A stretch of DNA of 64,000 nt from JBHJGP01 sp050331695. GTDB taxonomy: Bacteria; Pseudomonadota; Alphaproteobacteria; Geminicoccales; Geminicoccaceae. Below the pieces are notes generated by a model. That model ran no database searches, was not told the DNA's origin, and saw nothing but the letters and a program-made list of their open reading frames with translations. The position numbers were made by a program, and so were the translations under genes. Shown here one piece after another: positions 7,420 through 16,562 of the stretch (positions are counted from its first letter, which is position 1; each line of letters opens with the position of its first letter). The stretch is taken from the NCBI GenBank assembly GCA_050331695.1, contig JBHJGP010000019.1:35682-99681 (forward strand), read 5' to 3'.

Positions 7420-10407
7420 TCAGGTGTTCAACAACACGCCAGTGTCGAGCCAAAACCCGTCCGACTGATCGATCGTCTGCAACCGCAGGCGGATTTCCCG
7501 TGACGGGACGGTCCGGCCGTCGGCATCCTCGACCCGCCTCACGGTGAACGCATCGACCACGCCCTTGTGACCGCGCTCTGACGCCCGGCTGAGCTCAATC
7601 TTGAGCGGGGTTCGTGCGTTCAACCTGGTCGCGGTTTCCGGCGAGGCGTAGTCGATCGAGTAAAGGCGTGTGCCCGGCCACCAGTCGGCCGAGAACTGCC
7701 TGGTGCCGAGCGACATAGGCCCGCGGAACTCGAACGGCATGTCCGGAAGCTCGTAGTCGGGATCGTCCAGGTCCATGTCCGCGTAGAACACATTCTCGCT
7801 ATGCAGCCGGCTGTCGATGTCGAGTTTGCCGAAGTAGCGAGCGGTGGATTGGGGCTTCAGATGGTCCGAGCGATAGTTGAAGTTGCGCAGGCGTCCCTCG
7901 CCCAGCATGCAGATCATGGCCCCCACTGCGGCCGTCGTCTTGGGGTCGGCGATCTTGGCCTCGAAGTCCCGGAACGGATACCACTGGCCCACGCGGTACT
8001 GATGCAGCGGCAGGATCCGGTGCGGCGGCAAAGCGCAAGTCTCGATCAGCGTGTCGAAGATCGCCGGCATCCGCGAGGTCCGGCCGGAAAGGATCAACAG
8101 ATCCGCCCGGGCCCGATGCACCAACTCGGCGAACGCCTTCATGACATCGGTCATGACGCTTCGCGCGGTCCGGTCGATTTCCCGGAGATCGACCGGAAAA
8201 CGCACGTCAAGCAATGAGAAATCGCCTCCGCCCTGCCGGCGGATCTCGGCGTCGATCTCCTCGACCAGATCCCTGTTGAAACGGTCCTGGAGCGCGTCCT
8301 CGATGGCAAGCGGCTCGCGCCGATCGGGGCCTTGGAGCCGATCCCAGCTTTCGTAAAGCGCGATTAGCGCGAGCGCCAGGGGATGGCCGATATGGGCGGC
8401 GAAACGCTGCCGGCGGATCTGGTCGCCGACATCCATATCGCCGCGATCGCCGCCGAACAGCCGGTGCATGACGAATTCGGCGCGCTCACCCAGACCGGCT
8501 TCTTTGAGCGCGGTCTCGATCGGCTCCAGGACATGTTCGATCACGATCTGCCGGACGATGTCGTCGCCGGCGACGGATATCCCCTCACGTAGGATCGGCT
8601 TGGGAAAGAGGGTGACGTTGCCGCCCTGACCTTCGACCCGATAAGAGGTGATCACCAAATCCGAGGTGCCGCCGCCAATGTCCAAAGTCGCGAGCCTGAA
8701 AGCTTCGTCCGGATGGCGGCCGCCGTCGGGCATCGGCAGGCGCATGTCGTTGAAGAACGCACGGGCATCGCCCGAATAGCCGGTGGCGATCCTCGAATAG
8801 AGAAAGGTCGCCTGGGTCGCGCTGGCCTCGTCCCAATTGATCAGGATCTCGGGCAAGACACCGTCCGGCTCGATCGCGCGGACCGGTTGATCCGCCGCCT
8901 GATCGCTCTCGATCTCGGCGGTTCTCTGGCAGACATAGATCAGATCCCGCGCCGCTTCAGCCCGCTTGATCAGGAGCTGACGCTCGGCGAGCGGCATGCC
9001 CGTGGGCATGGGCATGATGATGCGGTTGAGCCTTCTCGGCAGATCGGCGTTGCGCCGCCGCAGCCGGTGGGCTGGCGAGTTCATCATGCACAACGCCTGA
9101 AGAAAGATTTCAGCGAGCGCGAAAGACATGAGATGCGAACGGGCGTAGAGCGCGCGCATCGACGGAAAACTGCGGTCATCGAGCCCGTCGGCCGATTGGG
9201 GCAAGGTGTGCAAGGGCTCGCCGGCATCGTTGACCAGGGTCGTGAACTCAACGCCCGTCGCGTAGCCCGCCTGATCCCGGGCACCGGGTGTGTTGTAGCG
9301 CCAGCCGTCGCGCCTCAGATCCTCGTCCCAGAGATAGCGCTTGGGGCTGGACATGCCTGTGGCTCCCTCGGAGCCCCGCCGGCCCGCCGACAGGCGCGCC
9401 GCTTCGGCGCCGACCCGAGCGACCGTCGGCCAGGAGAAGGCATCCGCGCGCCCCGACAGAAACGACACATCGTCCCAGCCGAAGGATGCGCGGTTGAACT
9501 CGACCCGGCTGTCGAACGGATCGACATAGACCAGCTCCGGCTGGCCCAAATCGCGCAGGTTGAGCTTCACCGCCTGGGTGACATCGGCGCTGAGCTCGTC
9601 GGGATGGGTCTCGATGAGAAGGCCGCAGGTGCGGGAATTGCCGAGGTCGAGCACCAGGTCCACGTCGATTGGCGTAGGCAGGGGTGCGGTGACCCGGTCA
9701 ATGAAGCGGACGCCCGGCAGGACCCGAAGCTGGTTGATCATGTCGATCAACGCCATGTAGCGGGCGACCTCTTCGCGTTGGCCCTCCTTGCGTTCCGCCA
9801 GCATCGCGTCATCGAGATCGGGCTCGGCGTTCGAGCGCGCCCGTTCCTCGGCGAGGATCATCTCGGCGAAGGCGGTCCGGCACCATTCCTTGATCCAGGC
9901 CTGACCGGCGAACCAGCCGAGCTCCTGGGCGGAAGCGGCAAGGGTAAACTCCGATCCCCTCTGCGAATCCTCCTTCGTCGGCGCCAGATAGGCCTGGCCC
10001 GCGATCTCGTCCGCCAGGTCGGTATCGAAGGCGACGATCAGCCGGTGGTCGAAGCCATTGTCGTCAGGTTGATCGAGAACGACCAGGTGGCACCGGGCCC
10101 AGTTCGCGGGGCCCCGGTCATGCCGTCCCCCATGCTCGCGCCGAAAATAAGGCAAGGGAACCCAGACCCGGTCGAAGGTCTCGGTCACTCGCCGCCAATC
10201 GATCTCGTAGCTGACGCGCGCCTTGGCTTGCTCCTCACCTCGAGCGGCGATGACCGGAGCATCGTTCGAGGGCTCGTCGGCGAAACTCCATTTGTCCGGC
10301 AGGGTGCGGACACCGGCGAGCCTGAAACCGAGGTCAAGAAACTGCACGCCGCTCCGCGGGGCGAGCCACACGACGGACGGTGATTTGAGAACGTTTCCGA
10401 GTGTCAC
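7420..10407 (-). CDS. srfB: SrfB-like virulence factor, Hsp70/actin-fold ATPase
   Basis: A 995-residue protein matching the SrfB family in length and in its Srf gene order. It contains the phosphate-binding signatures of the Hsp70/actin superfamily: DLGNSRT at about 254-260 (phosphate 1), DIGGGTSD at about 576-583 (phosphate 2) and LSGRTS at about 773-778 (adenosine loop). ATP binding is therefore likely, and a chaperone or filament-like motor is plausible. Residues 1-240 form a separate N-terminal domain without obvious motifs. It begins with GTG 91 bp after the srfA-like stop and is followed 14 bp later by the srfC-like gene. No signal peptide is seen, so it should be cytoplasmic, perhaps acting at the cytoplasmic face of the SrfA-like membrane protein. 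Confidence 0.88.
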   Translation of the reverse strand: MTLGNVLKSPSVVWLAPRSGVQFLDLGFRLAGVRTLPDKWSFADEPSNDAPVIAARGEEQAKARVSYEIDWRRVTETFDRVWVPLPYFRREHGGRHDRGPANWARCHLVVLDQPDDNGFDHRLIVAFDTDLADEIAGQAYLAPTKEDSQRGSEFTLAASAQELGWFAGQAWIKEWCRTAFAEMILAEERARSNAEPDLDDAMLAERKEGQREEVARYMALIDMINQLRVLPGVRFIDRVTAPLPTPIDVDLVLDLGNSRTCGLLIETHPDELSADVTQAVKLNLRDLGQPELVYVDPFDSRVEFNRASFGWDDVSFLSGRADAFSWPTVARVGAEAARLSAGRRGSEGATGMSSPKRYLWDEDLRRDGWRYNTPGARDQAGYATGVEFTTLVNDAGEPLHTLPQSADGLDDRSFPSMRALYARSHLMSFALAEIFLQALCMMNSPAHRLRRRNADLPRRLNRIIMPMPTGMPLAERQLLIKRAEAARDLIYVCQRTAEIESDQAADQPVRAIEPDGVLPEILINWDEASATQATFLYSRIATGYSGDARAFFNDMRLPMPDGGRHPDEAFRLATLDIGGGTSDLVITSYRVEGQGGNVTLFPKPILREGISVAGDDIVRQIVIEHVLEPIETALKEAGLGERAEFVMHRLFGGDRGDMDVGDQIRRQRFAAHIGHPLALALIALYESWDRLQGPDRREPLAIEDALQDRFNRDLVEEIDAEIRRQGGGDFSLLDVRFPVDLREIDRTARSVMTDVMKAFAELVHRARADLLILSGRTSRMPAIFDTLIETCALPPHRILPLHQYRVGQWYPFRDFEAKIADPKTTAAVGAMICMLGEGRLRNFNYRSDHLKPQSTARYFGKLDIDSRLHSENVFYADMDLDDPDYELPDMPFEFRGPMSLGTRQFSADWWPGTRLYSIDYASPETATRLNARTPLKIELSRASERGHKGVVDAFTVRRVEDADGRTVPSREIRLRLQTIDQSDGFWLDTGVLLNT

Positions 10408-10498
10408 ACGCCACCCTCGTAAGAAAGCGGGTCGGCTCCCACACTGGCCATCGGACCTTCCAATTTAGCCCGAGTCCGCGAAGCTTCCATGGGCATCC

Positions 10499-12124
10499 TC
10501 ATGGCCCGGCCCGCTCCATCTGCACGTCGAAGCCATCGCCGCTGCAGCGGGTCTGTCCGGACGCGTCGACCTCACAGACCGTCTCCGACTTCTCGAACTT
10601 TTGCCCGTCGGCGCAGGTCGGATTGTCCTTCTCACTGATGGTCAGCTTGCCGTCCTGCATCCGCGCCTCGGCCGGCGCGACGCAACGTGTACCATCGGCT
10701 CGGCGGATGACCGACTGGCCCTGGCCATCCGCGCCGAACTCGTACGTCTGATCCAACTGATTGCCCTGCTCGTCGGTGAGAGCCGACCGGCTGCGCCACT
10801 GGCCCTGGAGGAATTCGACCGATGCCGGTCCGCCCTGAGCACCACCGGCCTGGTCGCCCGGTGTCGGCGGATCAGGCGGCAGGCTGAGCGGCTCGCCGGG
10901 CTCGGCCGGGGGTTGCTCCGGTTCGCCCTCGGGCCCCGCAGGCTCGTCAGCGCCCGCTGGTTCCTCCGCCGGTTCGTCGCCGGCGGGCGGCTCATCCTCG
11001 GGAGCAGCGCCCTCTTCCGGTGCCGGTGGTTCCTCACCCGGCGTCTCCGGCTCTTCACCTGGTACGGGAGGCTCCTCGCCAGCAGCGGATGGATCTTCAC
11101 CGAGCGGTTCCTCACCCTCGGTCTGGGGCTGCTCCTCGCCTGACAGCGCTTCGTCTTCGCCGAGCGCTTGGTCCTCGCCCGGGGGAAGCTCCGCCTCGCC
11201 GAGCCCCTCCTCACCTACCAACCCTTCGTCGGTGACCAGATCCTCGGGCGCCGCACCGAGTTCGCCGTCCTCCGCCACGAGGCCCAGCTCTTCCGGTGTC
11301 ACGCCCTCGATCACCTCGCCGTCTGGACCGACCACGCGACCCTCCGCGTCAACTGTGACCTGCTCGGGCGGGATGATCTGGCCCGTGAAATCGCGGATGA
11401 CGGGCCGCTCGATCACGTTCGCCGGGTCCGGCGGTCGCGGCTCTTCCAGCGGGAGCGGTGCTTCCTCCTGAAGGGTCTCGTTCAAGGGCGCCTCCACCGA
11501 GGGCTCGCGCCAGAAAAACCACCACAGAAGAAGTGCCAACAGGAGCAGGAGCGGCAACAGCCACCAGAGCCAGAGAGGCCAGCGGCGGGTCGAACTCACC
11601 GCTTCCTCGGGCTCAGCTCGAGGTGTCTCAGCCGCTGCCGCCGCTGGCGGCAAAGCTGTCAACGGATCGAAGGTGCCGCCGCCCTGCTCGGCGAAACCCC
11701 AGAAGGTCATGACCGGCTGATCGTCGATGAAGTGAAGATGGCGGTCGTTGGGGGTCTTCAGCGCCTGGTCGAGGACCGAGGCGAAGGCTTCACCGCCGCC
11801 GTTCCCGCCATTGGTCCGCAGCTCGCTCAGATAATTGTCAAACTGGCCGCGAATGATCTTCAGATCGAGCGCCCGTTCGGCCTGCTCCTGCGGTGCCAGA
11901 TCGTTCCAACTCCGAGCGTCACCCGCCACCGGCGCGATCCAGCGGATCTTCTGGCTGCGTTCATCGAACTGCGGACGGGCGAAGAGGTTGGCGCACCGTT
12001 CGTCGAGCCGCTGCGCCACCGCGGCGCGGAGCTGAACATAGGAATTGTGAACCGGCTGGCCGAAGGCACCGAGCGGTCGGTAGCCGTCAATGCTCTGCTC
12101 GACCAGGAGGGCGCCCTGTTTCAT
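10499..12124 (-). CDS. srfA: SrfA-like single-pass membrane protein
   Basis: A 541-residue protein placed as SrfA is in Srf operons, directly before the SrfB-like gene. It has an N-terminal globular domain (about 1-150, with HFIDDQPVMTFWGF at 131-144), a very hydrophobic Trp/Leu-rich membrane helix at about 182-205, a long Pro/Glu/Gly low-complexity stretch (about 220-430), and a C-terminal beta-rich domain with four cysteines that could form disulfides in the periplasm. The start ATG has AGGAC 7 bp upstream. Its N-terminal domain resembles that of the membrane VWA protein encoded 17 bp upstream. I infer an envelope-spanning anchor for the SrfB/SrfC ATPase-GTPase pair. Confidence 0.8.
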   Translation of the reverse strand: MKQGALLVEQSIDGYRPLGAFGQPVHNSYVQLRAAVAQRLDERCANLFARPQFDERSQKIRWIAPVAGDARSWNDLAPQEQAERALDLKIIRGQFDNYLSELRTNGGNGGGEAFASVLDQALKTPNDRHLHFIDDQPVMTFWGFAEQGGGTFDPLTALPPAAAAAETPRAEPEEAVSSTRRWPLWLWWLLPLLLLLALLLWWFFWREPSVEAPLNETLQEEAPLPLEEPRPPDPANVIERPVIRDFTGQIIPPEQVTVDAEGRVVGPDGEVIEGVTPEELGLVAEDGELGAAPEDLVTDEGLVGEEGLGEAELPPGEDQALGEDEALSGEEQPQTEGEEPLGEDPSAAGEEPPVPGEEPETPGEEPPAPEEGAAPEDEPPAGDEPAEEPAGADEPAGPEGEPEQPPAEPGEPLSLPPDPPTPGDQAGGAQGGPASVEFLQGQWRSRSALTDEQGNQLDQTYEFGADGQGQSVIRRADGTRCVAPAEARMQDGKLTISEKDNPTCADGQKFEKSETVCEVDASGQTRCSGDGFDVQMERAGP

Positions 12125-12141
12125 CGCTCTGTCCTAGGCTC

Positions 12142-13776
12142 TCACGTGCAACCGCTGGCGTCGGGCTGTCCCGTCGCTGCCTGGATCTGGCTCGCCATCT
12201 GCTCACCTGTCTGCGGTGAGAAGATGCGCCCGCCGCCGGCCCGGGCAACGCAGCTCAGGACATTTCCCGACCCGCCACCGCTCAGATCGATCACATTGAT
12301 ACGCACATTGGGTTTTTCGCTGCGAACGGCCCGGGCCGCGGCGCAAGGATCGCTGCCGCAGGTGTCCTTGCCGTCGGAAACAACCACGATCACCACCTCC
12401 GACCGCCGGGTCGCAAGCGCGCCCGCGCGGCTGATCGAGGCGGCGAGCGAGGTAAATTCGCCAGGCTGGATGGCGTTGACCCGGCCGAGCAACTGACCGC
12501 GCTCCTCCGAGGCGTAATAGCGCGTCGCCCGCGTCGCCCCGCAATCGCTGAACGAGACCAAGCCGATACGGATGTCCTCGTGCAATGAGCGCACGACCCG
12601 ACCGATGGAATCCTTGGCCGCGCCCATTTTCGACCGCGCTCCCCGAATGCCGTCGCCCATACTACCGGAGCCATCGACGACGAAGACCATCCGAGGCGAG
12701 CGTCCAGGCGACCAGGTCGCATCGCAGGCCGAGGCTTGATCCAAGCTCGGCATCGCCTCCAGCGGCGGCAGTTCGGGCAAGGGCGGCAAATCCGGCAGAG
12801 GCGGCCTGACCGCCGCCACCTCCGGTTCGACTTCCTCGGGTTCCGGCTCGACCGGCTCAGGTTCTGGCTCCACCTCCACTTCAGGCAGCTCGACGATCTC
12901 CTGCGGTGGTTCTGGCTCGGCAGCCGGCGGTGTCGGCAGAGCCACGATTTCGGGCGGGGGGTCGGTGGCAATACAGGCCGATGCGTAGAGCGGTTGCGCC
13001 TGCTGGACCTCGGCCAGTGCGCCTTCCAATTCGGCGAGGCGCTCCGCTAGTCCGACCGTCGGATCGTCCGCCGGCGGCGGCTCTGGAATAACCTCGACAA
13101 TCCGATCGGGCAGGGGTGTCAAAGCGCGGAGTGCAAGCCTGGCGAGTAGAACAGCGAGTGCGCCGGGCACCAGCCAGGGCAGCCAGCGGAAACCGACGGG
13201 CGATCGCCGGGCATCTGACTGTGAACGATCCGTGCCGAGGTTGTGATCATCCATGGCGGGTTCGCCGGAGCCCGACAAAAATTGGGTCGTTGCTTCGGCC
13301 AGTGGCAACGCTTCTTCCTCGCGCGCCGGCGGATCGATGAGGACCGGCACCTCCTGGCCCGGAGCCGCCAATCCCCAATGGACCAGGACCGGCCGGCCGG
13401 TTTTGTCGTCGACGTAATGCGGCTGGCTGCCGGTCGGCGTCACGATCGCGGAGCGCAGCGAATGGGCGGCCAATCGGCCCGCATCACCCTGGGCTTCAAA
13501 GCGATCCGCGAGTGCGGCGATCCTGTCCATGACAAGGCGGTGGTTTCGATCGTCAGCCGCCGGCGCCAGCTTTCCACCAAGGATCGACCGCCAGCCCGTG
13601 AGATCACCGGTATCGGGACGGCGATGGGGTTCGGCCAACAGCCCGGCATCGCCTGCGCCCAGGTGGCTTTGGATCAGCGCGACCAGCTTGCCATGGGCGG
13701 CATGCAGCTCGCGGTCGCCAACCCGAAGGCGCGTCCATTCGACTGGTACTGACAGGTAGACGGGCTCAGGCGCCAT
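12142..13776 (-). CDS. Membrane-anchored VWA domain protein, first gene of the srf-type operon
   Basis: A 544-residue protein with an N-terminal domain (about 1-140, ending in YVDDKTGRPVLVHWGLA), one membrane helix at about 198-219, a short helical segment (about 240-262), a long Pro/Glu-rich spacer, and a C-terminal VWA domain from about residue 360. The MIDAS motif DGSGSMG (368-374) is intact, and the domain contains several cysteines (CDATW, SDCG, DTCGSDPC, LSCVARAG). The VWA domain should face the periplasm. The N-terminal domain aligns by eye with that of the SrfA-like protein, suggesting a duplicated module that contacts the same cytoplasmic partner. This is the promoter-proximal gene of the leftward operon. 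Confidence 0.82.
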   Translation of the reverse strand: MAPEPVYLSVPVEWTRLRVGDRELHAAHGKLVALIQSHLGAGDAGLLAEPHRRPDTGDLTGWRSILGGKLAPAADDRNHRLVMDRIAALADRFEAQGDAGRLAAHSLRSAIVTPTGSQPHYVDDKTGRPVLVHWGLAAPGQEVPVLIDPPAREEEALPLAEATTQFLSGSGEPAMDDHNLGTDRSQSDARRSPVGFRWLPWLVPGALAVLLARLALRALTPLPDRIVEVIPEPPPADDPTVGLAERLAELEGALAEVQQAQPLYASACIATDPPPEIVALPTPPAAEPEPPQEIVELPEVEVEPEPEPVEPEPEEVEPEVAAVRPPLPDLPPLPELPPLEAMPSLDQASACDATWSPGRSPRMVFVVDGSGSMGDGIRGARSKMGAAKDSIGRVVRSLHEDIRIGLVSFSDCGATRATRYYASEERGQLLGRVNAIQPGEFTSLAASISRAGALATRRSEVVIVVVSDGKDTCGSDPCAAARAVRSEKPNVRINVIDLSGGGSGNVLSCVARAGGGRIFSPQTGEQMASQIQAATGQPDASGCT

Positions 13777-13936
13777 GGAAGCAGAGTGCCTCTTTAAAGC
13801 TCGTGCCGTTTGACCTAGGTCTGGGCGGTGTTTGTCGAAACGGCCTGGCCGCTGGCCGGCAAATGGGCGTTGAGAAAAACACCATCAATGATCGCATTTG
13901 CTCCCTCCAGTCACCATTTTGCGAGGGCCAACGTGA

Positions 13937-14377
13937 ATGGCAGATGACCGACAATTTGAAACCGAGCCGACCGTGGGCAGCGAAACAACACCTTCGGACG
14001 GGTCCGCGGCGACAGACAAAAATCGTTATCCGGGCCTGGTGCTCTGGTTGATTACAACCGCCCTGCTGGCGGTTCCCGTCGCGTTGCTCGCTTGGCACCT
14101 GAATAGCCGGCAGCCGGCGATCGTCGAGGTCACGGGGCCGACACCACCGCCAGCCGCGCCCGCCATCGAACTGGTTCACCGCGCCGATCAGCTGACCCAG
14201 CTCATCGCGCTGCGGGAAAATCAGCTGATTGCCGCGATCGCGGGGCTCGATCCGCCGGCCTGCGAGCCCGGCGAGGTCATTGACGAAGACCGACTGGACG
14301 CGGTGCGCCAGGCCCACGCCGACGATCTATCCCGCTGGCAGGCCATCCTCGAGCGAGCCACACCAAGCCGCGGTTAA
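13937..14377 (+). CDS. Small single-pass membrane protein linked to the srf-type operon
   Basis: A 146-residue protein of unknown function, transcribed divergently from the srf-type operon across 160 bp. It has a polar N-terminus, one membrane helix at about 33-54, a Pro-rich stretch, and a helical segment ending in a Cys (DPPACEPG) and a further helix. The region around the helix (IVEV, then PPPA, then a Leu/Ala/Gln helix, then DPP with a cysteine) resembles the corresponding juxtamembrane part of the VWA protein encoded divergently next to it. It could be a partner or shortened paralogue of that protein. The start ATG follows GTGA at 13932-13935. It converges on the PEP-hydrolase-like gene with only 3 bp between the stops. 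Confidence 0.7.
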   Translation: MADDRQFETEPTVGSETTPSDGSAATDKNRYPGLVLWLITTALLAVPVALLAWHLNSRQPAIVEVTGPTPPPAAPAIELVHRADQLTQLIALRENQLIAAIAGLDPPACEPGEVIDEDRLDAVRQAHADDLSRWQAILERATPSRG

Positions 14378-14380
14378 CGG

Positions 14381-15214
14381 TCAGCTTCGTCCCAAGCGCT
14401 TAAATTTTTTCGTTTGTTCGGTCAGGGCGATCTCGGTCGGCAGGCGCTCCATGGACGACGCGCCGTAGAAGCCGTGGACATGACGGCAGCGCTCGATCAT
14501 GAAGGCCGCGTCTTCGGGCTGGGCGACCGGCCCGCCGTGAACCAGAATGATCGCGTCCGGTTTGACGTCGAGGGCGGCGTCAGCCCAACTGTCGATCAAC
14601 GCTGGACACTCTTCGAGCTTGAGGGCCGTCTCAGCGCCGATCGAGCCGCCGGTGGTAAGACCCAGATGACAGACGATGATGTCGGCACCGGCCGCCGCCA
14701 TTGCTGCAGCGTCTGCCTCGTTGAATACGTAAGGCGTGGTCAGCATGTCCCGCTCACTAGCCAGGCGGATCATGTCGACCTCCAGCGAATAGGACATGCC
14801 CGTCTCTTCGAGATTGGCCCGGAATACGCCGTCGATGAGCCCCACGGTCGGAAAGTTCTGGACACCGGAAAAGCCGATCCGCTTCAGCTCATCCAGAAAC
14901 CGATCCATCTGACGAAACGGATCGGTGCCATTGACGCCGGCCAGCACCGGTGTGTGCTTGACCACCGGCAGGACCTCGGCCGCCATCTCGACGACGATCT
15001 GATTGGCGTCGCCATAGGCCAAAAGCCCGGCGAGCGAGCCGCGTCCGGCCATCCTGTACCGTCCGGAATTGTAGATCACGATCAGATCGATACCGCCGGC
15101 TTCCTCGCACTTGGCCGACAGGCCCGTGCCGGCGCCACCGCCCACGATCGGCTCGCCCCGGTCGACCATGGCCCGGTACCGGGCCATGAGATCGCTGCGC
15201 TCGAACCGGGGCAT
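14381..15214 (-). CDS. PEP hydrolase-like TIM-barrel protein
   Basis: A 277-residue protein of the TIM-barrel signal-transduction or phosphoenolpyruvate-hydrolase-like family. Typical segments are [21 protein letters not shown] near the N-terminus, [16 protein letters not shown], a [16 protein letters not shown] segment and [13 protein letters not shown]. Members of this family usually sit beside or are fused to Tm-1-like ATP-binding (UPF0261) proteins, and the gene here overlaps its Tm-1-like neighbour (ATGA). Plant Tm-1 carries both domains in one chain. The true bacterial substrate is not known to me; a phosphoenolpyruvate or sugar-acid reaction is a guess from the family name. No signal peptide. 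Confidence 0.85.
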   Translation of the reverse strand: MPRFERSDLMARYRAMVDRGEPIVGGGAGTGLSAKCEEAGGIDLIVIYNSGRYRMAGRGSLAGLLAYGDANQIVVEMAAEVLPVVKHTPVLAGVNGTDPFRQMDRFLDELKRIGFSGVQNFPTVGLIDGVFRANLEETGMSYSLEVDMIRLASERDMLTTPYVFNEADAAAMAAAGADIIVCHLGLTTGGSIGAETALKLEECPALIDSWADAALDVKPDAIILVHGGPVAQPEDAAFMIERCRHVHGFYGASSMERLPTEIALTEQTKKFKRLGRS

Positions 15215-16458
15215 CAGGCTTGCCCTCCAGCAGGCGATCGGCCGTCACCGTGAAGCGCGTCAAAAGCTTCGATCACGGCGTCCGCGAATGCTGCGTCATT
15301 GATGTTGACCGGCAGTCGAATGAGTTGGCGATCGCCACTCTGGTCCACCGTCTGCTCGAGCGCTTCGAACAGCGCCGCGTCGGCGGCCGGATCGTGGAAG
15401 GGCTGGCCCGGCACGTCGAGCATCGAGACGCCCCCCTCGGGCAGGAAAAAACGCACTGGCGCCTCCATCCGATTGAGCCGTTCACCGATCCACCGGCCCA
15501 TCGCCGCATTCTCTTCGGCCGTGGTCCGCATCAACGTCACTTGCGGGTTATGTTCGTAGAAGAGACGATCCCGATAACGCTCCGGTACCGTGTCTGGCGC
15601 GCCGAAATTGACCATATCGAGGGCGCCGCAGGAGCCGATATAGGGCGTCTTGGCGCGAACCATCGCGCCGAAGCGGTCTTCCGTGGCGGCGAACACACCG
15701 CCCATCAACAGATCGCAAACCTCGGTCGTCGTAAGATCGATGACGCCGGCGAGAAGCCCTGATGCGACCAGCTTTTCCATCGATTGACCGCCGGTCCCGG
15801 TTGCGTGGAAGACCAGGCAATCATAGGTTTTTTCCAGGACCGCGGTGACCTGCTGAACCGCCGGCGTGGTGACGCCGAACATGGTGAGACCCACCGCCGG
15901 TTTTTCTTCCGCCAAAGTGGCACCGCGCCCACCGGCAACCATGCCAGCCATGGCCAGCGCGCCGTTCGCCAACACCCGGCGGGAAATCGAATTCAGGCCC
16001 TGAACATCGGTCACCGAATACATCATCATGATGTCCGCCGGGCCGACATAAGCCGCCACATTGCCGGAGGCGACGGTCGAGATCATGATTTTGGGCAGGC
16101 CTACGGGCAGCGATCGCATCGCCGGCGTGATCAGGGCCGTACCGCCGGATCCACCCGCCGAGATGATTCCGGCGATATCGCGCTGACTTTCGATCCAATG
16201 GACGAAAGCCTCGGCCATGGCGGCAACGGCACTGCCGCGGTCGCCGGTGAAGACAGTATGCGATCCGCCGGGGTGACAGTCCGCCACCTCGTCCGCCGAT
16301 ACATCAGCGTCCGAGGTTTTGTCGCGTGTCGAGAGGTCGACCAGTCGGGTGGGCACACCCTGGGTTCGGATCAAGTCTTGGATATATCGAAGCTCATCGC
16401 CCTTGGTGTCGAGCGTGCCGGCCACGAGGACCGGTTTGTTTTTGTTCGGGCCGACCAA
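15214..16458 (-). CDS. Tm-1-like ATP-binding domain protein (UPF0261)
   Basis: A 414-residue cytoplasmic protein of the UPF0261 or Tm-1-like family. Typical features are the N-terminal [16 protein letters not shown] segment, the Gly-rich [20 protein letters not shown] stretch, [19 protein letters not shown] and [14 protein letters not shown]. The length is normal. In plants this domain gives resistance to tomato mosaic virus; the bacterial function is not established. It is co-transcribed with the PEP-hydrolase-like gene by a 4-bp overlap, an arrangement often seen near sugar-acid or organic-acid catabolic genes, which fits the region from 19957 onward. Its start lies about 100 bp downstream (in the transcription sense) of the RTX gene at 16563, with a strong terminator between. 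Confidence 0.88.
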   Translation of the reverse strand: MVGPNKNKPVLVAGTLDTKGDELRYIQDLIRTQGVPTRLVDLSTRDKTSDADVSADEVADCHPGGSHTVFTGDRGSAVAAMAEAFVHWIESQRDIAGIISAGGSGGTALITPAMRSLPVGLPKIMISTVASGNVAAYVGPADIMMMYSVTDVQGLNSISRRVLANGALAMAGMVAGGRGATLAEEKPAVGLTMFGVTTPAVQQVTAVLEKTYDCLVFHATGTGGQSMEKLVASGLLAGVIDLTTTEVCDLLMGGVFAATEDRFGAMVRAKTPYIGSCGALDMVNFGAPDTVPERYRDRLFYEHNPQVTLMRTTAEENAAMGRWIGERLNRMEAPVRFFLPEGGVSMLDVPGQPFHDPAADAALFEALEQTVDQSGDRQLIRLPVNINDAAFADAVIEAFDALHGDGRSPAGGQA

Positions 16459-16507
16459 GCGCGCCTCCCATCACTGAATCTTTGAGGCGCAAAGCTATCA
16501 GCATGTC

Positions 16508-16544
16508 GAAAAAGTCGCGACAGCCGTCACCGCTGCCGCGACTT
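16508..16544 (-). terminator. Rho-independent terminator of the first RTX gene
   Basis: Perfect 8-bp arms (AAGTCGCG at 16512-16519 and CGCGACTT at 16537-16544) extend inward by about five more pairs around a 7-base loop. On the minus strand the hairpin is followed by TTTTTC. It lies about 20 bp after the stop of the RTX gene at 16563 and ahead of the Tm-1-like gene, so it separates the two units. Confidence 0.85.
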
Positions 16545-16562
16545 CCCGTCATGGGTGTGGAG

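Noticed and set aside
7406..7453. Longer N-terminus for the SrfC-like protein
   Set aside because: It would overlap the srfB coding region by 34 bp; ATG 7405 lies right after the srfB stop with a binding-site-like GTGAGG.
8713..10383. 556-codon plus-strand frame
   Set aside because: Shadow of the SrfB-like gene, which has ATPase motifs in the right order.
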